Shown piece after piece: positions 1-6,774 of a stretch of 14,526 nt of DNA (the first letter of the stretch is position 1; each line of letters opens with the position of its first letter). The notes beneath the pieces are model-generated. The model made no database searches. It had not been told where the DNA came from and saw nothing but the letters and a program-made list of their open reading frames with translations. Location of the stretch: positions 1 through 14,526 of the forward strand of contig JAUXBQ010000041.1 of assembly GCA_030619365.1 (NCBI GenBank). Direction: 5' to 3'. The stretch comes from a candidate division FCPU426 bacterium (lineage in GTDB: Bacteria; Oederibacteriota; JAAXVQ01; JAUVAV01). The position numbers and the translations under genes are program-made.

Positions 1-1358
1 ACTCTCCCCTCGGGATATTGCACTTGCGGATGCTGGGCCTGATACGCGGCCGCCAGGCCGAGCGTCAGGGGTCCCAGCCGCCCCACGAACATGGACAAAA
101 TCACGACGACTTTGCCCAGCGGCGAAAACAGGGCTGACAGGCTGAGCGTGTCGCCGTTCCCCACGGATAGCCCGACCGTGCCCAGAGCCGAGGTCATTTC
201 GAACAGGACCCCGGAAAGATGCTGGTTCTCCCAGGCCACCATGAACAGGGTCAGGCCCACCAGCAGGGACACCATGCAGACCATGATCATCATGGCCCGG
301 TAGAGCGTGTCCGCGGTCACCTGCCGGTTAAAGACAATGACATTGTTTCGCCCCCGGAGTAAAGACCAGATCGCTATCAGCACCAGGGCGAAGGTGGTGG
401 TTTTAATGCCCCCGCCGGTGCCGCCCGGCGAGGCGCCGATAAACATGAGCGGGATCAGGAAAAATTGCGCGCCCAAGGGCAGCTGGCCCGTGTTCTCTAT
501 ATTAAAACCCGCCGTCCGGGCGATGGAGGAAAGAAAGAACGAGTGATCCCAGCTCAGCTTCGCGCCATAGTGCAGCCCGAGCATGCCCAGAACCGTGATG
601 CTCGCGGTGGCGACCAAAACGATCTTGGTGTGCATGGATAATTTTTTACGCCGGCCCTTGAGCAGGTCGATGAATTCATTTATGACCAAAAAGCCCAGCC
701 CGCCGACAATGGCCAGGATCATGATGCTGTGGGTGGCCACTGGCACGTTGCCCTCGGTCATGAGGTTGTCGGAAAACAGGCAAAACCCGGCGTTGTTAAA
801 CCCCGAGACGGAATGAAAAAAGCCGAGCGCCAGGGCCCGGCCCGGCGTGTGCCCGGGCCAGTAGGCGGCAGCCATGACGAGCCCGCCGATCAGTTCCAGG
901 CCGAGGGTGAACAGGATGACCCGTACAATAAAGCGCCCCAGACCTTCGGCCGTTTCCAGGTTCAGCGCCTGCTTGAGCGCGACCCGCTCCGTCATGCCGA
1001 GGCGCCGGCCCAGGATCACCGCCGCGGCCGTGGCCAGCAACATGTAACCCAGGCCGCCCAGTTTCACCAGCGTGATAATAATGACCTGCCCAAAGGGTGT
1101 AAACGAAGTGGCGGTGTCGCGCACGATCAAACCGGTCACGCAGACCGCCGAGGTGGCGGTAAACAGAGCGTCCACGATAGACAGGGGCTGCCCCTGGGGT
1201 ACGCACCAGGGAAGCAGCAGGAGCAGGGCGCCCGCACCGATCAACGCCGCGAAGAACAGCACCAGGCGCTGCTGGGGATTGATGCCCAGGGCCTTGCCGC
1301 CCGCGGCTTCCCGCCGGGAAGTGAACATGTCTTGAATGAATTCTTCGGTTGATTTCAT
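1..1358 (-). CDS. TrkH/KtrB-family potassium uptake channel subunit (3' end cut by window edge)
   Basis: Integral inner-membrane K+-translocating subunit of a Trk/Ktr system, normally gated by a cytoplasmic TrkA/KtrA ring protein (not in this window). The frame reads 452 codons from ATG at 1358 and is still open at base 1. The last visible residues (QVQYPEGR) match the usual end of KtrB proteins, so only a few codons are missing. The four pore-loop filters are visible: TSAVCVTGL (about residues 69-77), SVSGFNNAGF (183-192), ARTAGFN (280-286) and TSALGTVGLS (389-398). The gating-loop-like GASPGGTGGGIKTTT lies at 308-322. Hydrophobic segments repeat as expected for the two-helix/P-loop fold. 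The ATG overlaps the TGA of the upstream gene (ATGA), implying translational coupling, and GGGGAA just upstream can act as Shine-Dalgarno. The family call is firm; Trk versus Ktr type cannot be decided here. Confidence 0.95.
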   Translation of the reverse strand, partial: MKSTEEFIQDMFTSRREAAGGKALGINPQQRLVLFFAALIGAGALLLLLPWCVPQGQPLSIVDALFTATSAVCVTGLIVRDTATSFTPFGQVIIITLVKLGGLGYMLLATAAAVILGRRLGMTERVALKQALNLETAEGLGRFIVRVILFTLGLELIGGLVMAAAYWPGHTPGRALALGFFHSVSGFNNAGFCLFSDNLMTEGNVPVATHSIMILAIVGGLGFLVINEFIDLLKGRRKKLSMHTKIVLVATASITVLGMLGLHYGAKLSWDHSFFLSSIARTAGFNIENTGQLPLGAQFFLIPLMFIGASPGGTGGGIKTTTFALVLIAIWSLLRGRNNVIVFNRQVTADTLYRAMMIMVCMVSLLVGLTLFMVAWENQHLSGVLFEMTSALGTVGLSVGNGDTLSLSALFSPLGKVVVILSMFVGRLGPLTLGLAAAYQAQHPQVQYPEGR

Positions 1359-1798
1359 TTCCCCGTTTGCTCCGCGCGCCGTTCAGGCACCAACAGCTGT
1401 TTGCTGCTAAACCCCCGCCACAGACGGGCCGAAAAAAAATAGCCGCTCCACCGGACTTCGTTGCCCCAGCGGTCAAGCAGCAAGTGATGCGCGAGCCCGA
1501 AGGCCAGGCCGCCGGTCAGGGCCGGCGCCCAACCGAGCAGGGCGGCCAGGCCCAAGAGCAGCACGAGCTCAACGTCGTGCAGGACAATATACAGCCGCTG
1601 CTCGGCGAAATGTTTCCAAAAAGCGAAGAAATCCGGCACTGACCGCCGGCGTGGGGTCAGAAAATATTCAGGTACATGGTCCAGGTCCACCAGGACCCCG
1701 CCTACCAAGGACCAGCCGGCTGCCCACCAGGACCCGGTCAGAGCGCCCAGCAAGGCCCCACCGGCCAGGGACGCGGACACGTGAACGATCGGGCGCAT
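1355..1798 (-). CDS. Small membrane protein resembling DUF457/YdjM-type metal-dependent hydrolases
   Basis: A 147-residue protein between the SNF transporter and TrkH. It has hydrophobic segments near residues 8-37, 77-90 and 93-108, and a scatter of candidate metal ligands: H6, then VDLDH at 37-41, H74/E77, and AHHLLLD at 103-109. An N-terminal His, a DxDH motif after the first membrane segment, and further His/Asp are the hallmarks of membrane-bound DUF457 (YdjM-like) putative hydrolases, whose substrate is unknown. The start at 1798 puts H6 where that family has its first His. An in-frame ATG at 1885 would add 29 non-hydrophobic residues and overlap the transporter gene by 32 bases. Neither start has a clear Shine-Dalgarno. 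Its TGA overlaps the TrkH ATG by four bases. The gene is likely real; the family assignment is by motif only. Confidence 0.7.
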   Translation of the reverse strand: MRPIVHVSASLAGGALLGALTGSWWAAGWSLVGGVLVDLDHVPEYFLTPRRRSVPDFFAFWKHFAEQRLYIVLHDVELVLLLGLAALLGWAPALTGGLAFGLAHHLLLDRWGNEVRWSGYFFSARLWRGFSSKQLLVPERRAEQTGK

Positions 1799-1853
1799 GC
1801 TAGGTAATTCTACCGACAAACGCTTCAGCCATGGGCATACGTCCGGAGCATGG

Positions 1854-3386
1854 TTACCGGAAGAGTTCGTCGGATCCAGGAACATGGTCGGACCGGAGGC
1901 GCGACGGTTCCCAGGGATAAAGGGACAGGATCACCGCCGCCGCCAGGGTGGCCAGCAACCAGCTCCCGCCCACAGACAGCAGCGAGGCGGTGGAATAGCC
2001 GCCGTAGCCCTTCGCCAGTTCCGTGGTGACCGAGCGGACCAGCATGATCAGCAGAATGGACGGCGTGAGATATTTGATCATGAAATCCCATCCTTGGTTC
2101 ATTTTGCGCTGCGTGCTTTCGTTAATGTGCTTGCGCAGCACGCCCGCCTTGAGGATATACCCCACGAACAGGCATTCCAGCAGGCCGGCCATAACCAGGC
2201 CATACTGGTTCAAAAAGTGGTCAACGATGTCCAACCAATACAGACCGCCGCCGGTGGTGAAAATAATGGACCCCATGAATCCCAGCACGCACAAACCCGT
2301 CACCACCCATTTCCGCGGCCACCGGAATTTGTCTATGGCCGAACAGGTCAGGGCCTCGACAATGGAAACACCGGATGTCAAGCCGGCGATGACCAGGGCG
2401 GAAAAAAAGAAAATGCCGAACACCTCCCGTAAAAAGGGCAGGCGGGAAATGGCCTCGGGAAACACCACAAACGCCAGGGTTGGGCCGGATTTGATTACCT
2501 GATCCACGGGCACGCCCTTGACGCCGGCCAGGTAGCCCACCACGGCAAAGACCGCGAACCCGGCGAGGAAGGAATAGATGCAATTGGTCAGGCTCGTGAT
2601 CCAGGCATTCCGGACCAAATCGGTCTTCCGGGGCAAATAGCTGGCGTACGCGATCATGATGCCGAAAGAGATCGAGAGCGTAAAGAAGATCTGGCCGTAA
2701 GCCGCGATCCACACCTTCGGGTCCAGCAGCTTCCCCCATTCGGGCTTAAGGTAGTAGCTCAGGCCGTCGCCCGCGCCGGGCAGGGTCAGGCCCCAGCCCA
2801 CCAGAATGAGGGTCGTGACCACCAGCACGGGCATGAAAATCCTGCAGGCCCGCTCAATACCCCGGTGCACTTCCTGGTATGTGATAAACCAGGTGATCAG
2901 CCACATCAGTCCGGTAGCGATCAGGATCGCGGGCCGGATCCCGCCCAACTCGGCCGGTGATTTCGTCACACCCAGAAACGTGTTCAGGAAAAAGTCCTGG
3001 GTGTCCGGCCCCCAGGCCAGGTTGAAGGAAAAAATCAGGAAATTGGCGCACCAGCCGATCACCACCTGGTAGTAGAACATGATGCCGAACATGACGAACA
3101 ACGGCATCCACCACCCCAGCCACTCGGTCCGGCGGTTTACCTTGGCGAACGCCAGGGGCGCGGAGGCCTGCTCCCGGTGCCCCAGACCGTACTCTAAAAT
3201 CAGCAGGGGGATCCCGGCGGAAAACAAGGCGACCACGTAGGGAATTAAAAAGGCCCCGCCGCCGTTGGTGTAGGTCATGTAGGAAAAACGCCAGATATTA
3301 CCCAAGCCGATGGCCGAGCCAATGGCTGCCAGTAAAAATCCCCAGTTTGAGGAAAAACTTCCGCGCTGATGCCCTGCTGCAGACAT
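1854..3386 (-). CDS. Sodium-dependent transporter, SNF/NSS (LeuT-like) family
   Basis: A 510-residue secondary transporter of the neurotransmitter:sodium symporter family. It would import an amino acid or related solute with Na+ across the inner membrane; the substrate cannot be read from sequence. The family signature is at the N-terminus: GSAIGLGNIWRF, the unwound TM1 that forms the Na+ and substrate sites and carries the gating Arg, followed by NGGGAFLIPY and GIPLLILEYGLG. About twelve hydrophobic segments follow, longer than the 11-helix bacterial members. ATG at 3386 is preferred because AGGAGG lies 8 bases upstream; an in-frame ATG at 3410 lies upstream of that ribosome site. It is the first gene of a likely three-gene operon with the DUF457-like protein and TrkH, and is preceded by a good promoter and a leader hairpin. 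Confidence 0.95.
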   Translation of the reverse strand: MSAAGHQRGSFSSNWGFLLAAIGSAIGLGNIWRFSYMTYTNGGGAFLIPYVVALFSAGIPLLILEYGLGHREQASAPLAFAKVNRRTEWLGWWMPLFVMFGIMFYYQVVIGWCANFLIFSFNLAWGPDTQDFFLNTFLGVTKSPAELGGIRPAILIATGLMWLITWFITYQEVHRGIERACRIFMPVLVVTTLILVGWGLTLPGAGDGLSYYLKPEWGKLLDPKVWIAAYGQIFFTLSISFGIMIAYASYLPRKTDLVRNAWITSLTNCIYSFLAGFAVFAVVGYLAGVKGVPVDQVIKSGPTLAFVVFPEAISRLPFLREVFGIFFFSALVIAGLTSGVSIVEALTCSAIDKFRWPRKWVVTGLCVLGFMGSIIFTTGGGLYWLDIVDHFLNQYGLVMAGLLECLFVGYILKAGVLRKHINESTQRKMNQGWDFMIKYLTPSILLIMLVRSVTTELAKGYGGYSTASLLSVGGSWLLATLAAAVILSLYPWEPSRLRSDHVPGSDELFR

Positions 3387-3400
3387 GCCGGAACCCTCCT

Positions 3401-3440
3401 GAAAAAGCAAAGCAGGCTGCGAAAAACCTTCACAGCCTGC
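3401..3440 (-). promoter_or_regulatory. Terminator-like leader hairpin ahead of the SNF transporter
   Basis: Read on the minus strand, GCAGGCTG (3440-3433) pairs perfectly with CAGCCTGC (3419-3412) across a 13-base loop. The U-rich run TTTGCTTTTT follows, then the AGGAGG ribosome site (3400-3395). The hairpin would begin about 7 bases after the predicted transcription start. It looks like an intrinsic terminator or attenuator placed between promoter and ribosome site. A 5' stabilising stem is the alternative. No antiterminator partner or known riboswitch is evident. Confidence 0.5.
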
Positions 3441-3453
3441 ACCTTAAAACAGA

Positions 3454-3482
3454 ATGATACCCACTCGCCTGACGGCTGTCAA
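3454..3482 (-). promoter_or_regulatory. Sigma70-type promoter of the SNF-TrkH operon
   Basis: On the minus strand TTGACA (3482-3477) is followed by exactly 17 bases and TATCAT (3459-3454), matching consensus at 6/6 and 5/6 positions. The predicted start near 3447 leaves a leader of about 60 bases that contains the hairpin at 3412-3440. Confidence 0.7.
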
Positions 3483-3500
3483 TGGAAAATCGCCAATTCG

Positions 3501-3532
3501 CAGTAGGGAACGGTCGCGACCGTTCCCTACTG
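3501..3532. repeat. Dispersed palindrome, type A copy 1 (32 bp, perfect)
   Basis: Perfect 32-bp palindrome with arms CAGTAGGGAAC / GTTCCCTACTG around the core GGTCGCGACC. It lies in the divergent intergenic space between the SNF promoter and the cyclase gene. It shares 30 bp with the copy at 8306-8335, and its GTAGGGAAC arm with the type B copies at 4981 and 5232. No U-tract follows on either strand. Confidence 0.9.
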
Positions 3533-3584
3533 GGGCAGGGGGACGCCCGGGGTGGCCGGGTGGGGTGGCCGGCCGGCCCGGCCA
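3532..3584 (+). other. G-rich tract with quadruplex-forming pattern and GC-rich hairpin
   Basis: Directly after the palindrome the plus strand carries G-runs at 3532-3535, 3538-3542, 3549-3552, 3558-3560 and 3562-3565 with loops of 1-6 bases, a G-quadruplex-compatible pattern. Immediately downstream TGGCCGG (3566-3572) can pair with CCGGCCA (3578-3584). The tract sits about 80-110 bases upstream of the cyclase start and is unlike the coding regions. Any structure in vivo is inference. Confidence 0.45.
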
Positions 3585-3616
3585 GCCGGTCCGTCGTATA
3601 AAAACGGCCTTATCGT

Positions 3617-3644
3617 TTGCTTTCCGGAAATATTTGGTTACAAT
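3617..3644 (+). promoter_or_regulatory. Possible promoter of the cyclase gene
   Basis: TTGCTT (3617-3622), a 16-base spacer and TACAAT (3639-3644) resemble a sigma70 promoter. Its start point would fall near 3651-3652, right at the second in-frame ATG of the cyclase gene (3652), giving a leaderless message. Neither ATG has a clear Shine-Dalgarno, which fits, but the evidence is only positional. Confidence 0.3.
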
Positions 3645-4959
3645 GGTGGCCATGACCGCACAATCGCCCAAGGAATCCAAGCGCCATACTGAAAGCTTGA
3701 TCCGGCATATCCAGCGCACACGCAAGGAGCGCACTATTCTTATCTCGGATATCGAGCATTCGACCAGATTCTGGTCCCACCACGGAGACATTCAGGGCCG
3801 TTTAATGGTCGACCGGCACAACTGGCTGCTTTTCCCCATTATCCGGCAATTCAAGGGCCGAATCGTGAAAACCATTGGTGATTCCATCCTGGCCGCGTTT
3901 AAGGATCCTGACCTGGCCCTGCAGGCCGCGATCGCCATCCAGCAGATCCTGGAGCGGGAGCGCCAAACGAACAAAAACTTTACCATGAAAATCCGTATTG
4001 GGCTGCATAGCGGCGAGGCCCTGGTTGAACACAATGACGTCTTTGGAGATGTCGTAAATATTGCCTCCCGCCTCGAAAGCCGCGGCAAGGGCGGAGAGAT
4101 CCTGTTCTCCTCCGAAACCAGAAAGCGTTTAAAAAATAGTGATTACACCATTGCCGAACGGGGCTCGTTTGTCCCTAAGGGAAAATCCGGGGCGTATGAC
4201 GTCTACCTGTGTCATTGGCGGAGGACGACGGATCTGCTGCCCCTGGTGCGGTTGCATACCAAACTCCCGCTGATTCGCCGGCAGCGCATTGAAGTCGCAG
4301 CCTTCGCCTTCTCCGGATTGGCGGCCATTTGGCTGATGGTTCAGCTATACCTGCGTTTTATGCTAAGCGAGAACGAAACCCTGGCTTTGGTGTTTCTCGA
4401 TCCCGGCACCTTTTGGTGGGAATATCCGTTGCTGGTGCTGTCGGTGCTTGGTCTGGCCGGTGGTATTTACTACACGGTATTTATCCTGAAAAGTATCCCT
4501 CTGCCTGCCCTAAGAATTCTGAAAGGTTTTTTTGGGTTCCTGGCCTTTTTCCTGCTCGCCTACGGATTTCTGTGGTTATTCCCCGGCGCGCCCGGCCGCT
4601 ATCTGCGCACGCCGCTGGCCGAGTCGGACCATCTGTTCATGAAATCCCTGGTGGTGAACAATCCCATTTATCAATCCCCTTCGCCGGACTCCCGGGTTCT
4701 GAAGCATTGCCAGCCGGGCCAGCTCCTGCTCCTGGCGAATGTTAAGAAAATCGGTCCCATGGTATGGAACAAAGTTCTGATCGGCCCGGGCCGCCACGGC
4801 TGGATCCCCCGGGTCCTGCCCCCGCGTCTGGGCATCCCGGCCCAGCGGCTGACGCTGACGAATAAGTTTTATTTTCGGATTCGCGACCTGTATGCGCTGG
4901 TTATAGGTTTGTTGGGATTTGTCTGGGGGTTCTTTACCTTCCACGTGCGCCCGGCGTGA
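3643..4959 (+). CDS. Class III adenylate/guanylate cyclase with membrane domain and SH3-like C-terminal domain
   Basis: A 438-residue predicted nucleotidyl cyclase making cAMP or cGMP from NTP. The catalytic domain is N-terminal (about residues 28-165) and looks active: metal-binding D36 in ISDIEHST, K76 and metal-binding D80 in KTIGDSILAAF, and N139/R143 of VNIASRLES. The Lys in KTIGD favours ATP as substrate. Three hydrophobic segments follow (about 217-241, 261-282, 291-314). Next comes a stretch resembling a bacterial SH3 domain (336-393: YQSPSPDSRVL, PGQLLLL, WNKVLI, GRHGWI), then a last hydrophobic segment (414-433). By alternation the cyclase is cytoplasmic and the SH3-like part periplasmic. 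The frame is open from 3454, but the first 63 codons run through the palindrome and G-rich tract and are low-complexity, so ATG 3643 (or 3652) is chosen. The order is unusual, since sensing domains mostly precede the cyclase. Confidence 0.9.
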   Translation: MVAMTAQSPKESKRHTESLIRHIQRTRKERTILISDIEHSTRFWSHHGDIQGRLMVDRHNWLLFPIIRQFKGRIVKTIGDSILAAFKDPDLALQAAIAIQQILERERQTNKNFTMKIRIGLHSGEALVEHNDVFGDVVNIASRLESRGKGGEILFSSETRKRLKNSDYTIAERGSFVPKGKSGAYDVYLCHWRRTTDLLPLVRLHTKLPLIRRQRIEVAAFAFSGLAAIWLMVQLYLRFMLSENETLALVFLDPGTFWWEYPLLVLSVLGLAGGIYYTVFILKSIPLPALRILKGFFGFLAFFLLAYGFLWLFPGAPGRYLRTPLAESDHLFMKSLVVNNPIYQSPSPDSRVLKHCQPGQLLLLANVKKIGPMVWNKVLIGPGRHGWIPRVLPPRLGIPAQRLTLTNKFYFRIRDLYALVIGLLGFVWGFFTFHVRPA

Positions 4960-4980
4960 TAGGATTATTTTATTTTTATC

Positions 4981-5010
4981 TGTAGGGAACAGGCATGCCT
5001 GTTCCCTACA
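4981..5010. repeat. Dispersed palindrome, type B copy 1 (30 bp, perfect)
   Basis: Perfect 30-bp palindrome, arms TGTAGGGAAC / GTTCCCTACA around the core AGGCATGCCT. It lies 21 bases past the cyclase stop and 14 bases past the end of the convergent Cys-rich gene. It could form a hairpin in either transcript, but no U-tract follows on either side, so it is not a classical terminator. Confidence 0.9.
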
Positions 5011-5024
5011 ATTACGGCCAACCA

Positions 5025-5213
5025 TCACCGCCGCGACCGCAAATAGGCCTCGACCGAACGGTCGTAGGTCCGCTCGGTTTTATTGTCAAAATAGCAGGCC
5101 GGCAGTTCGCCAAGCCGGCGGTGGTAGGCAACGCATTCGCAGCATACGCCCTTGCGCGAGCAGGGGTAGGTACAATTACACATCTTCAGGTTCTGTTCTT
5201 TGCGGCATTCCAC
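5025..5213 (-). CDS. Small Cys-rich protein, DUF6485-like
   Basis: A 62-residue protein with eight cysteines (C3, C12, C14, C18, C24, C25, C27, C40) in the pattern CNCTYPCSRKGVCCEC, then YHRRLGELPACYF and ERTYDRS near the C-terminus. This is the pattern I associate with the DUF6485 family of small bacterial proteins, which probably bind zinc or another metal through the cysteines; function is unknown. The start is GTG at 5213, with GGGGGTGG five bases upstream. It is codirectional with YjbQ, 54 bases downstream of it, and a type B palindrome fills most of that gap. The stop faces the cyclase gene. Conserved spacing of motifs and the ribosome site make it a real gene despite its size. Confidence 0.8.
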   Translation of the reverse strand: MECRKEQNLKMCNCTYPCSRKGVCCECVAYHRRLGELPACYFDNKTERTYDRSVEAYLRSRR

Positions 5214-5231
5214 GGGACCACCCCCATATTA

Positions 5232-5263
5232 TCGTAGGGAACAGGCATGCCTGTTCCCTACGA
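5232..5263. repeat. Dispersed palindrome, type B copy 2 (32 bp, perfect)
   Basis: Perfect 32-bp palindrome, arms TCGTAGGGAAC / GTTCCCTACGA around the core AGGCATGCCT. It lies between the yjbQ stop (5268) and the GTG of the Cys-rich gene (5213). The inner 28 bp are identical to the copy at 4981-5010, only 221 bases away, while the outermost pairs differ (T-A and C-G) yet stay complementary. Confidence 0.9.
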
Positions 5264-5267
5264 AATT

Positions 5268-5681
5268 TTATTCCCCGATGACCTTGATGACCAAACGCTT
5301 GGGGCGTTGTCCGTCGAATTCCGCGTAAAAAACCTGCTGCCAGGGGCCTAAATCCAGGACCCCGCGCGTGATGGGCAGGATGACCTCATGGTGGACCAGC
5401 AGATTTTTCAGGTGCGCGTCGCCGTTGGTCTCCCCGGTGCGGTGATGGCAATAGTTTGATTTAAACGGCGCCAGCCCCTCCAGCCAGTCGTCTATATCAT
5501 GAAGAAGGCCGGACTCCGCGTCATTGACAAACACGCCGGCCGTGATATGCATGGCCGAGACCAGGACCATGCCCTCCGCGACCTGGGAGGCCTTGACCGC
5601 CTTTTCCACATCCGGGGTAATATTAATGTATTCACGGTGTTTCTTGGTGTTGAAGGTCATGTACGCGGTATGGCTTTTCAT
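5268..5681 (-). CDS. yjbQ: YjbQ family (UPF0047) protein
   Basis: A 137-residue protein matching the full length of the YjbQ/UPF0047 family, a compact metal-binding beta fold. E. coli YjbQ has weak thiamine-phosphate synthase activity, but the true physiological role is unsettled. Family motifs in order: MHITAGVFVNDAESGLLHD (about 44-62, with His45 and acidic residues), HHRTGETNGDAHLKN (79-93), LGPWQQVFYAEFDGQR (111-126). The ATG at 5681 is preceded by AAGGGAG eight bases upstream. It lies 29 bases downstream of the DUF4325 regulator gene on the same strand, so co-transcription is likely. Coding is GC-rich, unlike the regulator upstream. Confidence 0.93.
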   Translation of the reverse strand: MKSHTAYMTFNTKKHREYINITPDVEKAVKASQVAEGMVLVSAMHITAGVFVNDAESGLLHDIDDWLEGLAPFKSNYCHHRTGETNGDAHLKNLLVHHEVILPITRGVLDLGPWQQVFYAEFDGQRPKRLVIKVIGE

Positions 5682-5710
5682 AATGCTCTCCCTTCACTAA
5701 AACTTTTTGC

Positions 5711-6763
5711 CTATCTCTGTAAACTCCGCTCGATCATAAACCGGACGTCTTCGTTGGCCCGGATATAGCTGATTTCGATGCCGGGATGCAGGTTTTTAAA
5801 CACCCTAAACACTTCATCCGCGAAGGCTTGTCCCACCGTGTTCACACCATTAAAATCCAAAACTATATTTTTAAATTTTTCCGCCCCCGACAACAACCGC
5901 TTGGCCTGGGAACGGGAAATGAGCGTCTCTTCCCCGCTCTTACTCAGTTCAACGCACAGCTCTGTACTGTCGAATTGTTTTGTCACCGGATCACTATAGC
6001 GGTTAAATAAGGCGGCCAACTCTTGCCCGGCCGCATATCCAATCTCCATTGACACCCTGGTTCCTTTTTCTCGTTCTATTCCAAAATCTCTTGTTTCCAG
6101 CGTCCAATCTCCCTGTTGATCGGCATGGTTATCCCGCAAATAGGCTAGGCCGTCTGCCACCAGCCCAAACCTATTAAAAGCCCGCGAAGTAAAAAAGATG
6201 CCTTCCCCCGTATGTTTCTCCGGATCGGTCGTGGTTTTACCCTGAGTCAGTTTTAAAACACTTTCCCGCAGACTATCTAAATGAAAAGCGCGTTGGAGTT
6301 TGGTATAAATGCCGATCCCATTATCCATAATTTGAATAGAGATTCTTTCTATATCCCAATCGGTTTGTATCTCCACTTGCGTTCCTTCCGAATGTTCGAT
6401 TGCGTTATTCAATATTTCGGTAAACCCATAAAATATGATCCTTTTAATATTTTCCGGTAAATTTCTGAAATCCGGTTCCAGGTGGTTTTTCCAAACTTGA
6501 TCCTCCGCAACCGGTTCGCGAAGCGACAAAGTCAACCGCTTATTTTGTTCCGTGGCGAGTTGATAACGCGCGCCCCTGGTTCTGCCGGTCTTGATCAGCT
6601 TACCTTCGGCAATCAGCCGGTTTACATGGCGATGAATGGTGGTGGGGGTGACTACAAACTTTTTTATTGCGAATGGCACTATATCGCGTGGATGCCGAGG
6701 GGTTTGTTCTAAAAGAAACTTTCTGATTTTTTCTGATTGATTCTTCATTTTGCTTTGTCCCAT
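5711..6763 (-). CDS. Winged-helix / GHKL-ATPase / STAS-like (DUF4325) regulator
   Basis: A 350-residue three-part protein. Residues about 10-70 form a DNA-binding winged helix (TPTTIHRHVNRLIAEGKLIKTG). Residues about 105-245 are a histidine-kinase/SpoIIAB-like ATP-binding domain with N-box EILNNAIEH (116-124), G1 box DNGIGI (147-152) and G2 box GEGIFFTSR (186-194); there is no phospho-acceptor His domain. Residues about 280-345 match the STAS-like DUF4325 family (IVLDFNGVNTVGQAFADEVFR). I infer an ATP-dependent transcription regulator, probably a repressor, acting on the palindromic operator directly upstream. ATG 6763 has no Shine-Dalgarno; ATG 6748 (residue 6) has only weak GGGAC. The gene is AT-rich: by hand count 6421-6480 has 18 G/C in 60 and 6301-6360 has 19, against 45 in 60 at 8881-8940. 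This suggests transfer. Likely co-transcribed with yjbQ. Confidence 0.85.
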   Translation of the reverse strand: MGQSKMKNQSEKIRKFLLEQTPRHPRDIVPFAIKKFVVTPTTIHRHVNRLIAEGKLIKTGRTRGARYQLATEQNKRLTLSLREPVAEDQVWKNHLEPDFRNLPENIKRIIFYGFTEILNNAIEHSEGTQVEIQTDWDIERISIQIMDNGIGIYTKLQRAFHLDSLRESVLKLTQGKTTTDPEKHTGEGIFFTSRAFNRFGLVADGLAYLRDNHADQQGDWTLETRDFGIEREKGTRVSMEIGYAAGQELAALFNRYSDPVTKQFDSTELCVELSKSGEETLISRSQAKRLLSGAEKFKNIVLDFNGVNTVGQAFADEVFRVFKNLHPGIEISYIRANEDVRFMIERSLQR

Positions 6764-6774
6764 ATAAAAGATTT

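Noticed and set aside
729..1352. Plus-strand 207-codon open frame
   Set aside because: It lies antisense to TrkH, whose pore motifs are unmistakable; the translation is low-complexity and typical of a GC-rich shadow frame.
3387..3447. T-box or other known riboswitch in the SNF leader
   Set aside because: The predicted leader is only about 60 bases and holds a single hairpin, with no T-box sequence or aptamer-sized fold.
3454..3642. In-frame N-terminal extension of the cyclase from ATG 3454
   Set aside because: The extra 63 codons translate the palindrome and the G-rich tract into low-complexity sequence, have no ribosome site, and overlap the SNF promoter; the cyclase domain begins well after 3643.
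4981..5010. Palindrome acting as the cyclase gene's intrinsic terminator
   Set aside because: No U-tract follows the stem on either strand; the same element also occurs in a divergent promoter region.
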